Assembly (NCBI GenBank): GCA_023427945.1
Contig: JAEYZR010000024.1
Span: forward strand, 1 to 14,967
Length of the DNA: 14,967 bases
Source of the DNA: Pseudomonadota bacterium
Lineage (GTDB): Bacteria > Pseudomonadota > Gammaproteobacteria > Burkholderiales > Burkholderiaceae_B
Direction: 5' to 3'
The position numbers and the translations under genes are program-made. The notes under the pieces are model-generated. The model was given only the letters and a program-made list of their open reading frames with translations, searched no databases and was not told where the DNA came from. Positions 1 to 6,588 of this stretch are shown here, piece by piece. Position 1 is the first letter of the stretch. Every line of letters begins with the position of its first letter.

Positions 1-519
1 CACCACCGATACGATGACGAACAACGCCGTGAACAGATACACGTAGTTCCCGGCGCCTCTGAACTGCATCATCGCCCAGGAGTTTCCTACGAAGGGCACA
101 GATATTCCCTGCGGCCCGCCAGTAATACCGGGGAAGGCCGTTGCGAGAATTCGACATGCCTCGCCGAACGCCAGCGTCGCCAGGGCAAAATACGGCCCCT
201 TCAGGCGCATGGTGGGCAGCGAGAGCAGCAGCGCCGCACCCATGGCGAAGAGCATGCCCAGCGGCATGCCGACCCAGGGCGTGATGCCCCACAGAGTCTG
301 CAGAACCGTGGAAGTGTAGGCCCCGATTCCGAAGAAGGCGGCGTGGCCCAGCGAGATCTGGTTGGCCAGGCCGCCGACAATGTTCCAGCATTGCCCCAGG
401 CTGGCCGCCAGGAGCACCAGGCACAGCACACGGACGTTGTAGCCTCTGGGATCCAGCACTGCGCCCAGCGCGAGCGCCGCGACGGCCAGAACCAGGATGA
501 GAATCAGCGAGCGTTTCAT
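1..519 (-). CDS. livM: LivM-type ABC transporter permease, partial (C-terminus beyond left edge)
   Basis: This is a membrane permease subunit of a branched-chain amino acid-type (HAAT family) ABC importer. The 173 visible N-terminal codons are open to the window edge. They contain a hydrophobic first helix, then the family blocks NQISLGHAAFFGIGAYT (about residues 57-73), LPTMRLKGPYFALATLAFGE and a following TGGPQG loop, which are hallmarks of LivM. The ATG at 519 overlaps the livH stop (ATGA, 4-nt overlap), and an AAGGGGG ribosome site lies inside the end of livH, so the two are translationally coupled. The usual length is about 300-350 residues, so roughly half is missing. The family is secure. 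The exact substrate is not readable: homologues carry leucine-type amino acids but also amides, urea and aromatic acids. Confidence 0.92.
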   Translation of the reverse strand, partial: MKRSLILILVLAVAALALGAVLDPRGYNVRVLCLVLLAASLGQCWNIVGGLANQISLGHAAFFGIGAYTSTVLQTLWGITPWVGMPLGMLFAMGAALLLSLPTMRLKGPYFALATLAFGEACRILATAFPGITGGPQGISVPFVGNSWAMMQFRGAGNYVYLFTALFVIVSVV

Positions 520-1382
520 CGTGCCCCCTTACCCAGCAAGCCTTGAGGCCTGAATGCCAGGAATGTAATGAAAACCACGAAAAGCGCGAGGTTTTGAAGT
601 TGAATGGGCATGACCAGTGTCGACAGAGACTGAATGACGCCAACGATGAGACCGCCAACCAGCGCGCCCAGCACGCTGCCCAGGCCGCCGAGCACCACAA
701 CGGTGAACATCAGCACGACGAACTGCGTGCCTGCGGTCGGGCTGACTGCGGAATAAGAAAGAATGATTCCGCCGCCAAACGCAGTCAGGCCGGTTCCCAG
801 CCCGAAGGCAACGGCATAGATCACACGCGTATCGATGCCGAACAACTGGGCTGCCTGAGCATTCTGCGATGTCGCACGAATCGCGCGTCCGATCCACGTG
901 TGAGCCAGCAACGCCCACAGCGCCAGAGAAATAGTCACTGCGGCAATGAACGCGATCAGGTAGGGCATGGAGATGAACAGCGAACCGATCTCCAGCGCCG
1001 CCGTCTGGTAAGGCGTCTGAACCGAGCGGAACTCGGAGCCAAACAGCATGAGTGCGCCGTTCTCGATCACGGCCAGCAAACCGACGGTCAGAAAGATCTG
1101 GGACACGGGCGGCGCCTTGATGACATGCTGCACCAGCAGGCGCTGACACACCGCGCCGATCAGAAAACCGGCGGCCAGCGCGACGAACGCGCCAAAGATG
1201 GGATCCAGGCCCAGGTAGGACCAGCAGAACCAGGCGACGTACATGCCTATCATCAGAAATTCCGCTTGCGCAAAATTCACGATTTTCAGCACGCCAAAGA
1301 CCAGCGACAGGCCCACCGCCATCACGCCGTAGACGCCGCCGATCAACAGACCGTCGATCAAGGTTTGAAGAAGCGCAGTCAT
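516..1382 (-). CDS. livH: LivH-type ABC transporter permease
   Basis: This is the second inner-membrane permease of the same importer, 288 residues, normal for LivH. It begins with LLQTLIDGLLIGGVYGVMAVGLSLVFGVLKIVNFAQAEFLMIG as consecutive blocks: the classic LivH opening with the GLSL(V/I)FG(V/I) and VNFA(Q/H)(A/G)EF motifs. It continues with about eight hydrophobic segments. The loop near residues 160-180 (WIGRAIRATSQNAQAAQLFGID) matches the conserved cytoplasmic EAA-like coupling region, and VVLGGLGSVLGALVGG near residues 230-245 is also typical. Start choice: ATG at 1382 with GGAG 9 nt upstream. It lies 34 nt after the binding-protein gene and overlaps livM by 4 nt, so it is one operon. 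Confidence 0.95.
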   Translation of the reverse strand: MTALLQTLIDGLLIGGVYGVMAVGLSLVFGVLKIVNFAQAEFLMIGMYVAWFCWSYLGLDPIFGAFVALAAGFLIGAVCQRLLVQHVIKAPPVSQIFLTVGLLAVIENGALMLFGSEFRSVQTPYQTAALEIGSLFISMPYLIAFIAAVTISLALWALLAHTWIGRAIRATSQNAQAAQLFGIDTRVIYAVAFGLGTGLTAFGGGIILSYSAVSPTAGTQFVVLMFTVVVLGGLGSVLGALVGGLIVGVIQSLSTLVMPIQLQNLALFVVFITFLAFRPQGLLGKGAR

Positions 1383-1416
1383 CTGTAGGTACTCCGAAGT
1401 TCCACAACGTTCTCCA

Positions 1417-2595
1417 TCACTTCACTTCTTTGCCTAACCAACGCGCTGGCGCCTTCGCGGACCCCTCCGGATACACCGAAACGAGCTCGGTGCCGCGCCA
1501 CTGCACAAAAATGGGATAGGCGGTCGCGGACAGGCCTGATGCGTCGAAAGCGGTGCATCCACCCGGAATGCCTGAGGCGAAGCCATCGCATTTTTTGAGT
1601 CCGGCCACCGCGTCACGGATTTTTTCCGGGTCTGTCGACTTCGCTTGCTGGATGGCGGTAATCAGATGCTGCAAGGCGGCGCCATACATGATCGATTCAT
1701 GCGCCATGAAAAACCCGTACTTCGCCCGGTATCGATCTGCGATAGCAGGAACAGCGTCGTAATTGGCGGGGGCGATCGAATAGACGTCCTCGGCGAATTC
1801 GCCCAGGCCTTTCTGGAAGTCGGGGATGATGTAGCCTGCTGCACCACCGATCACCGGCATATTGATACGCTGCTGACGCATAGAGCGGATGATCAGCAGG
1901 CCGTCGTTGAAATACGAAACAGGAAACACCACCTGCGCGTCGGATCGACGCAGCTTGTTGATGAGAGGAGCGACATCAGTAATGCCCAGGGGATAACCAT
2001 CATCGACCACGACTTCGACGCCCGCCTGTTTCGCGGCCTTGCGTATGCCCTCTGCCTGCGATGTGCCATAAGCCGTGTCTTCGTAAAGAATGGCAATCTT
2101 GCTGACTTTCTGGCCTGCCTTCGCGGCCACGTCCACCGCATATTCAAACTGCTTCTGGCCAAATGTCGTAGCCTTCGGGGTGACCTGGAATATGTAGCGA
2201 TAACCCCGGCCGGTGATCTGGTCGGCAAACGAGTGCGTGATCATCGGAATGCCGGCTCGCTCGGTGACCTCTGAAGCGGCCAGCGTGATCGAGCTGACGA
2301 ACGAGCCCACGACACCCACCACCTGGTTCTGACTGATCAGCCGTTGCACGGCGGCACCTGCTGCGTTCGGCGCGGGTACGTCGGCATATACCAGGTTGAC
2401 TTCAAGATCACCAAGCTTGCCTTGAGACTTCATGTCGGCCAGTGCGAGCTCGATCCCGTTGCGCGAGCTGATACCGAATTGGGCGTTGGCACCACTCAGT
2501 GGCAGGACGACGCCAATATTGACCTTCTCGGCAACCGCAGGCGCGCTGCACAGCGCGCTGGCCAGGACGAGTGGCGCGATAAACCAATGACGCAT
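1417..2595 (-). CDS. livK: Periplasmic substrate-binding protein of Liv-type ABC transporter
   Basis: This is a type I periplasmic-binding protein (Peripla_BP_6 / LivJ-LivK class), 392 residues, which captures substrate for LivH/LivM. It carries a Sec signal peptide with cleavage expected after AVA at residues 20-22. The Cys at position 16 does not sit in a proper lipobox, so a soluble periplasmic form is likely. The mature protein opens with the family signature KVNIGVVLPLSGANAQFG, followed by GIELA, a VVGVVGSFVSS block and IPMITHSFAD. Start: ATG at 2595 with an AAAGGGGAAAG ribosome site just upstream. It is first in the operon, with livH 34 nt downstream. Substrate assignment within this family (leucine, amides, urea, aromatic or dicarboxylic acids) is not possible from motifs. 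The catabolic genes across the divergent promoter suggest a non-standard ligand, which is inference. Confidence 0.92.
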   Translation of the reverse strand: MRHWFIAPLVLASALCSAPAVAEKVNIGVVLPLSGANAQFGISSRNGIELALADMKSQGKLGDLEVNLVYADVPAPNAAGAAVQRLISQNQVVGVVGSFVSSITLAASEVTERAGIPMITHSFADQITGRGYRYIFQVTPKATTFGQKQFEYAVDVAAKAGQKVSKIAILYEDTAYGTSQAEGIRKAAKQAGVEVVVDDGYPLGITDVAPLINKLRRSDAQVVFPVSYFNDGLLIIRSMRQQRINMPVIGGAAGYIIPDFQKGLGEFAEDVYSIAPANYDAVPAIADRYRAKYGFFMAHESIMYGAALQHLITAIQQAKSTDPEKIRDAVAGLKKCDGFASGIPGGCTAFDASGLSATAYPIFVQWRGTELVSVYPEGSAKAPARWLGKEVK

Positions 2596-2647
2596 GATCT
2601 TTCCCCTTTTTCATCTGATGTGAAATGGCGATACCGCCATGAAGAGC

Positions 2648-2676
2648 AGTCTAGGAAGTGACTTTTTATGCGTCAA
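2648..2676 (-). promoter_or_regulatory. Predicted sigma70 promoter of the livKHM operon
   Basis: Read on the minus strand, TTGACG (2676-2671, 5/6 to the -35 consensus) and TAGACT (2653-2648, 4/6 to the -10) are separated by exactly 17 nt. The predicted transcript start near 2641 gives a leader of about 45 nt before the binding-protein ATG at 2595. The position and spacing are good. Strength and use are inferred. Confidence 0.55.
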
Positions 2677-2679
2677 TAA

Positions 2680-2690
2680 AATTCGACATA
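2680..2690. promoter_or_regulatory. Putative TrmB half-site next to the liv promoter
   Basis: TTCGACA at 2682-2688 repeats seven bases of one arm of the perfect palindrome at 2746-2765. It sits just upstream of the liv -35 box (2671-2676). A regulator bound here could activate or repress the transporter operon. Only one arm is obvious, and the role is inferred from shared sequence and position. Confidence 0.35.
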
Positions 2691-2745
2691 GCTATCGTTA
2701 ACACCTATCGATTCATGTATTTAAAGGCCAAAATAGGTGGTATTG

Positions 2746-2765
2746 TTGTCGAAAATATTCGACAA
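2746..2765. promoter_or_regulatory. Perfect palindrome upstream of TrmB regulator (probable operator)
   Basis: The arms TTGTCGAA (2746-2753) and TTCGACAA (2758-2765) are a perfect 8-bp inverted repeat around an AATA spacer. It lies directly before the GAGG ribosome site (2768-2771) of the regulator gene, where a bound dimer would block its transcription. Autoregulation by the TrmB protein is the simplest reading. Binding is not proven. Confidence 0.6.
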
Positions 2766-2776
2766 ACGAGGCAATC

Positions 2777-3514
2777 ATGCGTGACAAACTCGAAATGTTC
2801 GGGCTTGACGAGAAAGAGCAGCGGTTCTACCTGGCAGCGCTCGAGCTGGGTTCGGCGTCAGTGACTGATGTCGCCACGCGCGCCAACGTCTCGCGCACCA
2901 ATGGCTACGATCTGCTCGAACGCCTGGAACGCAGAGGGCTGCTGGCGCAAGTGGGTGAAGCGGCAGGAGTGCGCAAGGTTGTGCCTGAAGACCCGAGCAT
3001 TCTCATTCGGGAGTGGGATCGCAAACGCCTGGTGCTCGACGATCTCGTGCCTGAACTGCGATCCCTCTATAACGGCACGCCGCGCAAACCCAGAACACGA
3101 ATGTACGAAGGCAAGGAGGGTATTCGCCGTGCCCTGTGGGAAACGCTGGATTGCCGCTCGCGCTTGTTGCTGGGGGTGTTGTCCATGCATGAGCTTCTGG
3201 AGGTGCCAGGCGATCAGTGGATGAGTAGTTTCATCGCAGAGCGCGTCAAGCGCGGGATCAGCCTGCATGTACTACGTTCGCCTGCACGCGAGACCGATGC
3301 CATCTGGCCCACTCGCGTCGAGGAACTCCGGGAACTGCGCTATGCGCCGCCGGAGGTCGACTTGGGCATGACCATGTACATCCATGACGACAAGGTGACG
3401 TATGTTTCTTCGAAGGAAGAGAATTACGCGATGGTGATCGAAAGCCGCGAATGCGCGTCATTGAATCGCACGTTTTTTCAGACCTTGTGGCATACGTCGC
3501 GCAAAGCCAGCTGA
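2777..3514 (+). CDS. TrmB-family winged-helix transcriptional regulator
   Basis: This is a DNA-binding regulator of 245 residues. Residues about 1-70 form a TrmB/sugar-type winged helix: FGLDEKEQRFYLAALELG, then VTDVATRANVSRTNGYDLLERLERRGLL, where ANVSRTNGYDLL is the recognition-helix region. The C-terminal part (about 105-245) has the mixed alpha/beta pattern of the phospholipase-D-like TrmB effector domain (RTRMYEGKEGIRRALWETL, later GMTMYIHDDKVTYVSS), without catalytic HKD motifs. Start: ATG at 2777 with GAGG 5 nt upstream. It is transcribed divergently from livKHM and sits before the isomerase/LLM genes, so it probably controls one or both, sensing the imported substrate or an intermediate. 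TrmB proteins are best known from archaeal sugar uptake; bacterial versions beside transporter operons are less studied. Confidence 0.85.
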   Translation: MRDKLEMFGLDEKEQRFYLAALELGSASVTDVATRANVSRTNGYDLLERLERRGLLAQVGEAAGVRKVVPEDPSILIREWDRKRLVLDDLVPELRSLYNGTPRKPRTRMYEGKEGIRRALWETLDCRSRLLLGVLSMHELLEVPGDQWMSSFIAERVKRGISLHVLRSPARETDAIWPTRVEELRELRYAPPEVDLGMTMYIHDDKVTYVSSKEENYAMVIESRECASLNRTFFQTLWHTSRKAS

Positions 3515-3524
3515 GTCTGCAGGG

Positions 3525-3543
3525 GGCTATGGCGACGATAGCC
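3525..3543 (+). terminator. Weak hairpin after the TrmB gene
   Basis: GGCTAT (3525-3530) and ATAGCC (3538-3543) form a 6-bp stem with a 7-nt loop beginning 11 nt after the regulator stop. No T-tract follows, so this is at best a weak or Rho-assisted end. A 12-bp palindrome GGTCGATCGACC (3548-3559) follows. Confidence 0.25.
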
Positions 3544-3683
3544 GCATGGTCGATCGACCTGCAGCCTCGCGCAGCACGGTGATGCGCACGACGCCGGCTC
3601 GTCAAAGGGCCGGGCATTGACTCAGGCGAGCATGCCGTCGTTGCCCAGCGCAACGGATAGACCGAACACCCCAGACCAGGACG

Positions 3684-3706
3684 AGATACTTATTTTTCTT
3701 GTATCT
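3684..3706. promoter_or_regulatory. Inverted repeat in AT-rich promoter region of isomerase/LLM operon
   Basis: AGATAC (3684-3689) and GTATCT (3701-3706) are perfect 6-bp arms around an 11-nt AT-rich spacer. The stretch 3684-3730 is the only AT-rich part of the 255-nt gap between the regulator and the isomerase gene, so the promoter is probably here. I could not fix -35 and -10 boxes with confidence. TTGTATCTT at 3699-3707 is the exact complement of AAGATACAA in the LysR-proximal palindrome at 12649-12667. Confidence 0.4.
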
Positions 3707-3754
3707 TAATCTCGGAATACTTGTTAGACATTGTTCCGGCTCTGAATCAAAGTC

Positions 3755-3778
3755 ACGTTTCACTCACCGATGAAACGT
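3755..3778 (+). promoter_or_regulatory. Inverted repeat spanning the first possible start codon of the isomerase gene
   Basis: ACGTTTCA (3755-3762) and TGAAACGT (3771-3778) are perfect 8-bp arms with an 8-nt loop. In RNA the hairpin would enclose the first ATG (3770) and lie directly before the second (3782). No Shine-Dalgarno sequence is visible for either. It may be an RNA translational control element or a DNA operator; the sequence does not decide between them. Confidence 0.4.
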
Positions 3779-4630
3779 CTTATGAGCTCTCAAAAATATT
3801 ACGCAATGGACTTTGCGTTCTTCAGCACCGGCGGCGTCTACAGCTTCGCCGATCGCTGCGAGATCACCAAAGCCGCTGGCTACGACGCGATTCAGACCGT
3901 CGTCTGGGATGGCGTCGCAGCGGCTCAGACGACAGAGCTGGCAACGGTCCGAGAGCGGTACGAACTTGATTTATCTGGCGTCTACACGGTCCTGGATCTG
4001 TCACTGGGAGAGCATGATGAGCGAAACAGCGGACTGATAGGCCTGATTGAAAAACTGCCCGCAGGCGCCACGCTCGACCTGGCGATCAGATCCGCCGGCA
4101 ACAACATCCCGCTGTCCGATCCACGCGGCGATGCGCGTGTCGTGGCCTGGCTCAAACCCGCCCTGGACGTCGCCATGGCGCGCGGCGTGGACATCACGCT
4201 TTACACCCACCTGCAGTTTTGGCTGGCGAAACATGACGACGCCATTCGCCTTTGTGAAGCGATCAATCATCCGGCACTAGGCCTGACATTTTCCAGCTTG
4301 CAGTGGTATGCGGGCGATGGCCAGAATCTGAGATCGATCTTGACTCGGGCGATGCCTTGGGTGAGGCGGGTCAATCTGTCAGGAAGCCGACGCAGTCCGC
4401 TGGGATTTTTCAACACTGCCACGATCGAGCCACTCGATTCCGGCGAGCTCGACAACTTCGCGATAGCCGCGTGGGTGGCACGCCAGGGATACCGCGGCTA
4501 TCTCGGCTACAACGGCTGGCACGAAGGTGGGGACCCGTACGTGAAACTGGTGCGCTCACTTCATGCCATGAAGGACATTCAGCGCCGGATCAGCGAACAT
4601 CCTCACTGGGCGGGGCATATCGATGCTTAA
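3770..4630 (+). CDS. Xylose isomerase-like TIM-barrel protein (sugar phosphate isomerase/epimerase family)
   Basis: This is a cytoplasmic TIM-barrel protein of 286 residues in the AP-endonuclease-2/xylose-isomerase-like superfamily, whose members isomerise or epimerise sugars or keto acids using a divalent metal. Recognisable blocks are FADRCEITKAAGYDAIQ (about 26-42), DITLYTHLQFWLAKHDDAIRLCEAINHP (about 142-169, matching the LYPH...FW subfamily), GLTFSSLQWY (about 172-181), and a final GYRGYLGYNGW strand. The His of the subfamily's usual FNLCHW block is Gln here, and the usual barrel Glu/Asp ligands are not evident, so the metal site may be altered. Starts at 3770, 3782 and 3806 are all possible, none with a clear ribosome site. 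The 3' end overlaps the LLM gene by 8 nt, implying coupled translation and related chemistry. The substrate is unknown. Confidence 0.72.
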   Translation: MKRLMSSQKYYAMDFAFFSTGGVYSFADRCEITKAAGYDAIQTVVWDGVAAAQTTELATVRERYELDLSGVYTVLDLSLGEHDERNSGLIGLIEKLPAGATLDLAIRSAGNNIPLSDPRGDARVVAWLKPALDVAMARGVDITLYTHLQFWLAKHDDAIRLCEAINHPALGLTFSSLQWYAGDGQNLRSILTRAMPWVRRVNLSGSRRSPLGFFNTATIEPLDSGELDNFAIAAWVARQGYRGYLGYNGWHEGGDPYVKLVRSLHAMKDIQRRISEHPHWAGHIDA

Positions 4631-5624
4631 TCCTGTCACCCGGCTCAGTGCGCTTCAGCCCTCCTCGCTCCCCCATACCTCGCAGCCCGGCTTTGCCAGG
4701 ACGTACCAGCCAGGAAAACTCACGCTCGGACTCTTCTTCCCGATCGAGGCCTTTGACGGCCTGGTACCGACAATGGAGCAACAGGCCGAGCGAGCCCGGC
4801 TCGCCCAGGCCATCGGGTTTGCAGCATTATGGCTGCGCGATATCCCGCTGGAAGATCCCACGTTCGGCGATCTGGGTCAGATCTACGATCCATTCGTGTA
4901 CCTGGGATACCTTGCCGCGCAGACCGACACCATCGCTCTTGCCACTGGCGCCATCGCCATCCCCGTCAGGCATCCCTTGCATCTTGCCAAGCAAGCCGCA
5001 AGCGTGGATCAACTGAGTCGCGGGCGTTTACTCCTGGGCGTGGCCTCTGGTGATCGTCCGGTGGAATTTCCGGCGTTCGGTGTGGATGGTGACCGTCGTG
5101 ATGAGGTGTTCCGCGAACATCTGGAGGTACTCCGGCGCGCCCTGCGAGAAAAGCATCCCGCCATTCGCTGGAGCACGGGGGAACTTGCCAGAGCCGACGT
5201 GTTGCCAAAACCCGTTGCTGATCGCATACCTGTACTGGTCACCGGTTCAAGCAGGCAGCCCCTGGACTGGATCGCCAGACATGCAGAAGGTTGGATCACC
5301 TATCCGCGTCCTCTGGCCCAGCAAGCCCAGGTCATCCAGCGCTGGTATGAACAGGTGGAGGCGCAGTGCGGGGAATGTTTCAAGCCGCTGACACAGTCTC
5401 TTTACCTTGATCTTGCCGATGATCCAGACGAGCTGCCCCAGCCTATTCATCTCGGCTTGCGACTGGGCCGTCACCACTTGATGCGCTACCTCGACCATCT
5501 CAGGGCGCTTGGCGTGAACCATGTGATGTTCAACCTGCGGTTCAGTCGTCGGCCCGTGCCCGATGTGCTGGATGAATTGGCGCGTGAGATTTTGCTGGCG
5601 TTTCCTCCACACGCCGCACCTTGA
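4623..5624 (+). CDS. LLM-class (luciferase-like) flavin-dependent oxidoreductase
   Basis: This is a 333-residue bacterial-luciferase-like protein, expected to use FMN or F420-type reduced flavin to oxidise a small organic substrate. After about 30 variable residues come GKLTLGLFFPIEAFDG, IGFAALWLRDIPLEDPTFGDLGQIYDPFVYLGYLAA and IALATGAIAIPVRHPLHLAKQAASVDQLSRGRLLLGVASGDRPVEFPAFG as successive blocks. These are strongly diagnostic of the LLM subfamily often called BA3436-type. The barrel closes with VLVTGSSRQPLDWIARHAEGWITYPR and a C-terminal LRALGVNHVMFNLRFS. The length is normal for the family. The ATG at 4623 lies 8 nt inside the upstream isomerase gene, supporting this start and a joint operon. 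No flavin reductase gene is adjacent, so reduced flavin would come from elsewhere. The reaction is not known for this subfamily. Confidence 0.88.
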   Translation: MLNPVTRLSALQPSSLPHTSQPGFARTYQPGKLTLGLFFPIEAFDGLVPTMEQQAERARLAQAIGFAALWLRDIPLEDPTFGDLGQIYDPFVYLGYLAAQTDTIALATGAIAIPVRHPLHLAKQAASVDQLSRGRLLLGVASGDRPVEFPAFGVDGDRRDEVFREHLEVLRRALREKHPAIRWSTGELARADVLPKPVADRIPVLVTGSSRQPLDWIARHAEGWITYPRPLAQQAQVIQRWYEQVEAQCGECFKPLTQSLYLDLADDPDELPQPIHLGLRLGRHHLMRYLDHLRALGVNHVMFNLRFSRRPVPDVLDELAREILLAFPPHAAP

Positions 5625-5714
5625 TCGCACGCCCTCGCACCAACTCGATTTTTGGCAAGTACGAAGGTCCTTAACCGTTCGTCGAACAGACGTTATTTTC
5701 TTGAGAAAGCAGAC

Positions 5715-6467
5715 ATGAGCAATCACCACAGACTTGATGGAAAAGCCTCGCTTGTGACCGGAGGTTCACGAGGTATCGGAGCAGCTACCGCTCGCGCGCT
5801 TGCCCGGATGGGCTCCAACGTCGCCATCAGCTATACGGCGAACCGGGACCAGGCGGAATCGCTGGCAACTGAACTTTCGGCCAGCGGGGTCCAGGCGCAA
5901 GCCTTCCAGGCCGATCAGTTCGATCCAAAGCAGACCCATCTTTTGATCGACCAGGTGATGCAGGCCTTTGGCCGGCTCGACGTCCTGGTCGCCAACGCTG
6001 GCGTGTTCGCGATGGGCGCTGTGGGCACGAGTCAAAACGACAACGACCTCGACCGGATGCTCCGGATCAACATCGATGGCGCGATCAATACCATTCGCGC
6101 TGCGAGCAAAGTGATTCAGGATAAAGGGCGGATCATTGCCATTTCGTCTGCCATGGCTCACCGGACGGCTGCGTCAGGGCTTGCCGACTATGCGGCCAGC
6201 AAGGCAGCGATCGAGGCCTATATCAAGGGCGTTGCGCGTGACCTCGGTGCGCGTGAGATCACGGCCAATTCCCTCGCCCTGGGTTCGATCGCCACGGACA
6301 TGAATCCCGACGAGGGCGACTTCGCGGCCTGGCTGAAAAGCGCGACGGCGCTTGGCCGGTACGGGCTGCCAGAGGAAGTTGCCAACGTCGTTGCTTTCCT
6401 GGCCGGGCCTGCGTCCAGCTACATCACGGGCAGTGTCATCGCCGTCGACGGCGGCACGACCGCGTAA
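5715..6467 (+). CDS. SDR family NAD(P)-dependent oxidoreductase (FabG-like)
   Basis: This is a classical short-chain dehydrogenase of 250 residues, cytoplasmic, oxidising or reducing a carbonyl/alcohol with NAD(P). It shows the nucleotide-binding TGGSRGIG at 15-22, NAG at 94-96, the catalytic Ser in ISS at 144-145, and YAASK with Tyr159 and Lys163. It ends with the typical SSYITGSVIAVDGG. The start is ATG at 5715 with GAGAAAG 5 nt upstream. An in-frame TTG at 5652 would add 21 residues without a comparable ribosome site and is unlikely. The gap to the LLM gene is 90 nt, with small palindromes (GTTCGTCGAAC at 5677-5687). It is probably part of, or co-regulated with, the same catabolic unit. 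Cofactor and substrate are undetermined. Confidence 0.9.
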   Translation: MSNHHRLDGKASLVTGGSRGIGAATARALARMGSNVAISYTANRDQAESLATELSASGVQAQAFQADQFDPKQTHLLIDQVMQAFGRLDVLVANAGVFAMGAVGTSQNDNDLDRMLRINIDGAINTIRAASKVIQDKGRIIAISSAMAHRTAASGLADYAASKAAIEAYIKGVARDLGAREITANSLALGSIATDMNPDEGDFAAWLKSATALGRYGLPEEVANVVAFLAGPASSYITGSVIAVDGGTTA

Positions 6468-6481
6468 TCCCCAACACCGCG

Positions 6482-6508
6482 CGTATGACCAGACTGTCTA
6501 GTCATACG
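6482..6508. promoter_or_regulatory. 27-nt near-perfect palindrome (probable repressor operator)
   Basis: CGTATGAC (6482-6489) and GTCATACG (6501-6508) flank a core reading C-AGAC-T-GTCT-A. Around the central T (6495), 12 of 13 base pairs are symmetric; only C6490/A6500 breaks symmetry. A one-base centre is poor for an RNA loop and good for a dimeric DNA-binding protein; the AGAC-N-GTCT core is of the kind used by TetR-type repressors. It lies just after the SDR stop and about 80 nt before the SRPBCC gene. Confidence 0.5.
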
Positions 6509-6533
6509 TTGAACCTGTTCGACTTCACCCATC

Positions 6534-6570
6534 CCGATCAGCAGACTCACTTGCGCTGATCGGTCTTTAT
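6534..6570 (+). terminator. Hairpin upstream of the SRPBCC gene (possible terminator)
   Basis: CCGATCAGC (6534-6542) and GCTGATCGG (6555-6563) form a perfect 9-bp stem with a 12-nt loop, followed by TCTTTAT. It may end the upstream SDR transcript. The T-run is short and the loop long, so an operator or leader structure for the SRPBCC gene is an alternative. Confidence 0.45.
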
Positions 6571-6588
6571 CCACACCAAGGAAATGAA

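Noticed and set aside
543..1388. Long plus-strand open frame antisense to livH (281 codons)
   Set aside because: It is rich in Arg, Gln, His and Asp, with no family resemblance, and lies opposite a well-recognised permease gene; it is a by-product of GC-rich codon use.
529..1407. 292-codon minus-strand frame overlapping livH
   Set aside because: It is the same strand in another frame, Arg-rich and unrelated to any family; the LivH frame carries all the recognisable motifs.
3548..3559. GGTCGATCGACC palindrome as an operator
   Set aside because: It is perfect but only 12 bp, not close to a promoter or start, and can arise by chance in this base composition.
5677..5687. GTTCGTCGAAC as an additional TrmB operator before the SDR gene
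   Set aside because: It shares GTCGAA with the TrmB palindrome but has a different spacing and shorter arms; such words are common in GC-rich DNA.
5652..5714. N-terminal extension of the first SDR from a TTG codon
   Set aside because: The classical SDR begins a few residues before its Rossmann motif, and the ATG at 5715 has a ribosome site; the extension has no similarity or site.
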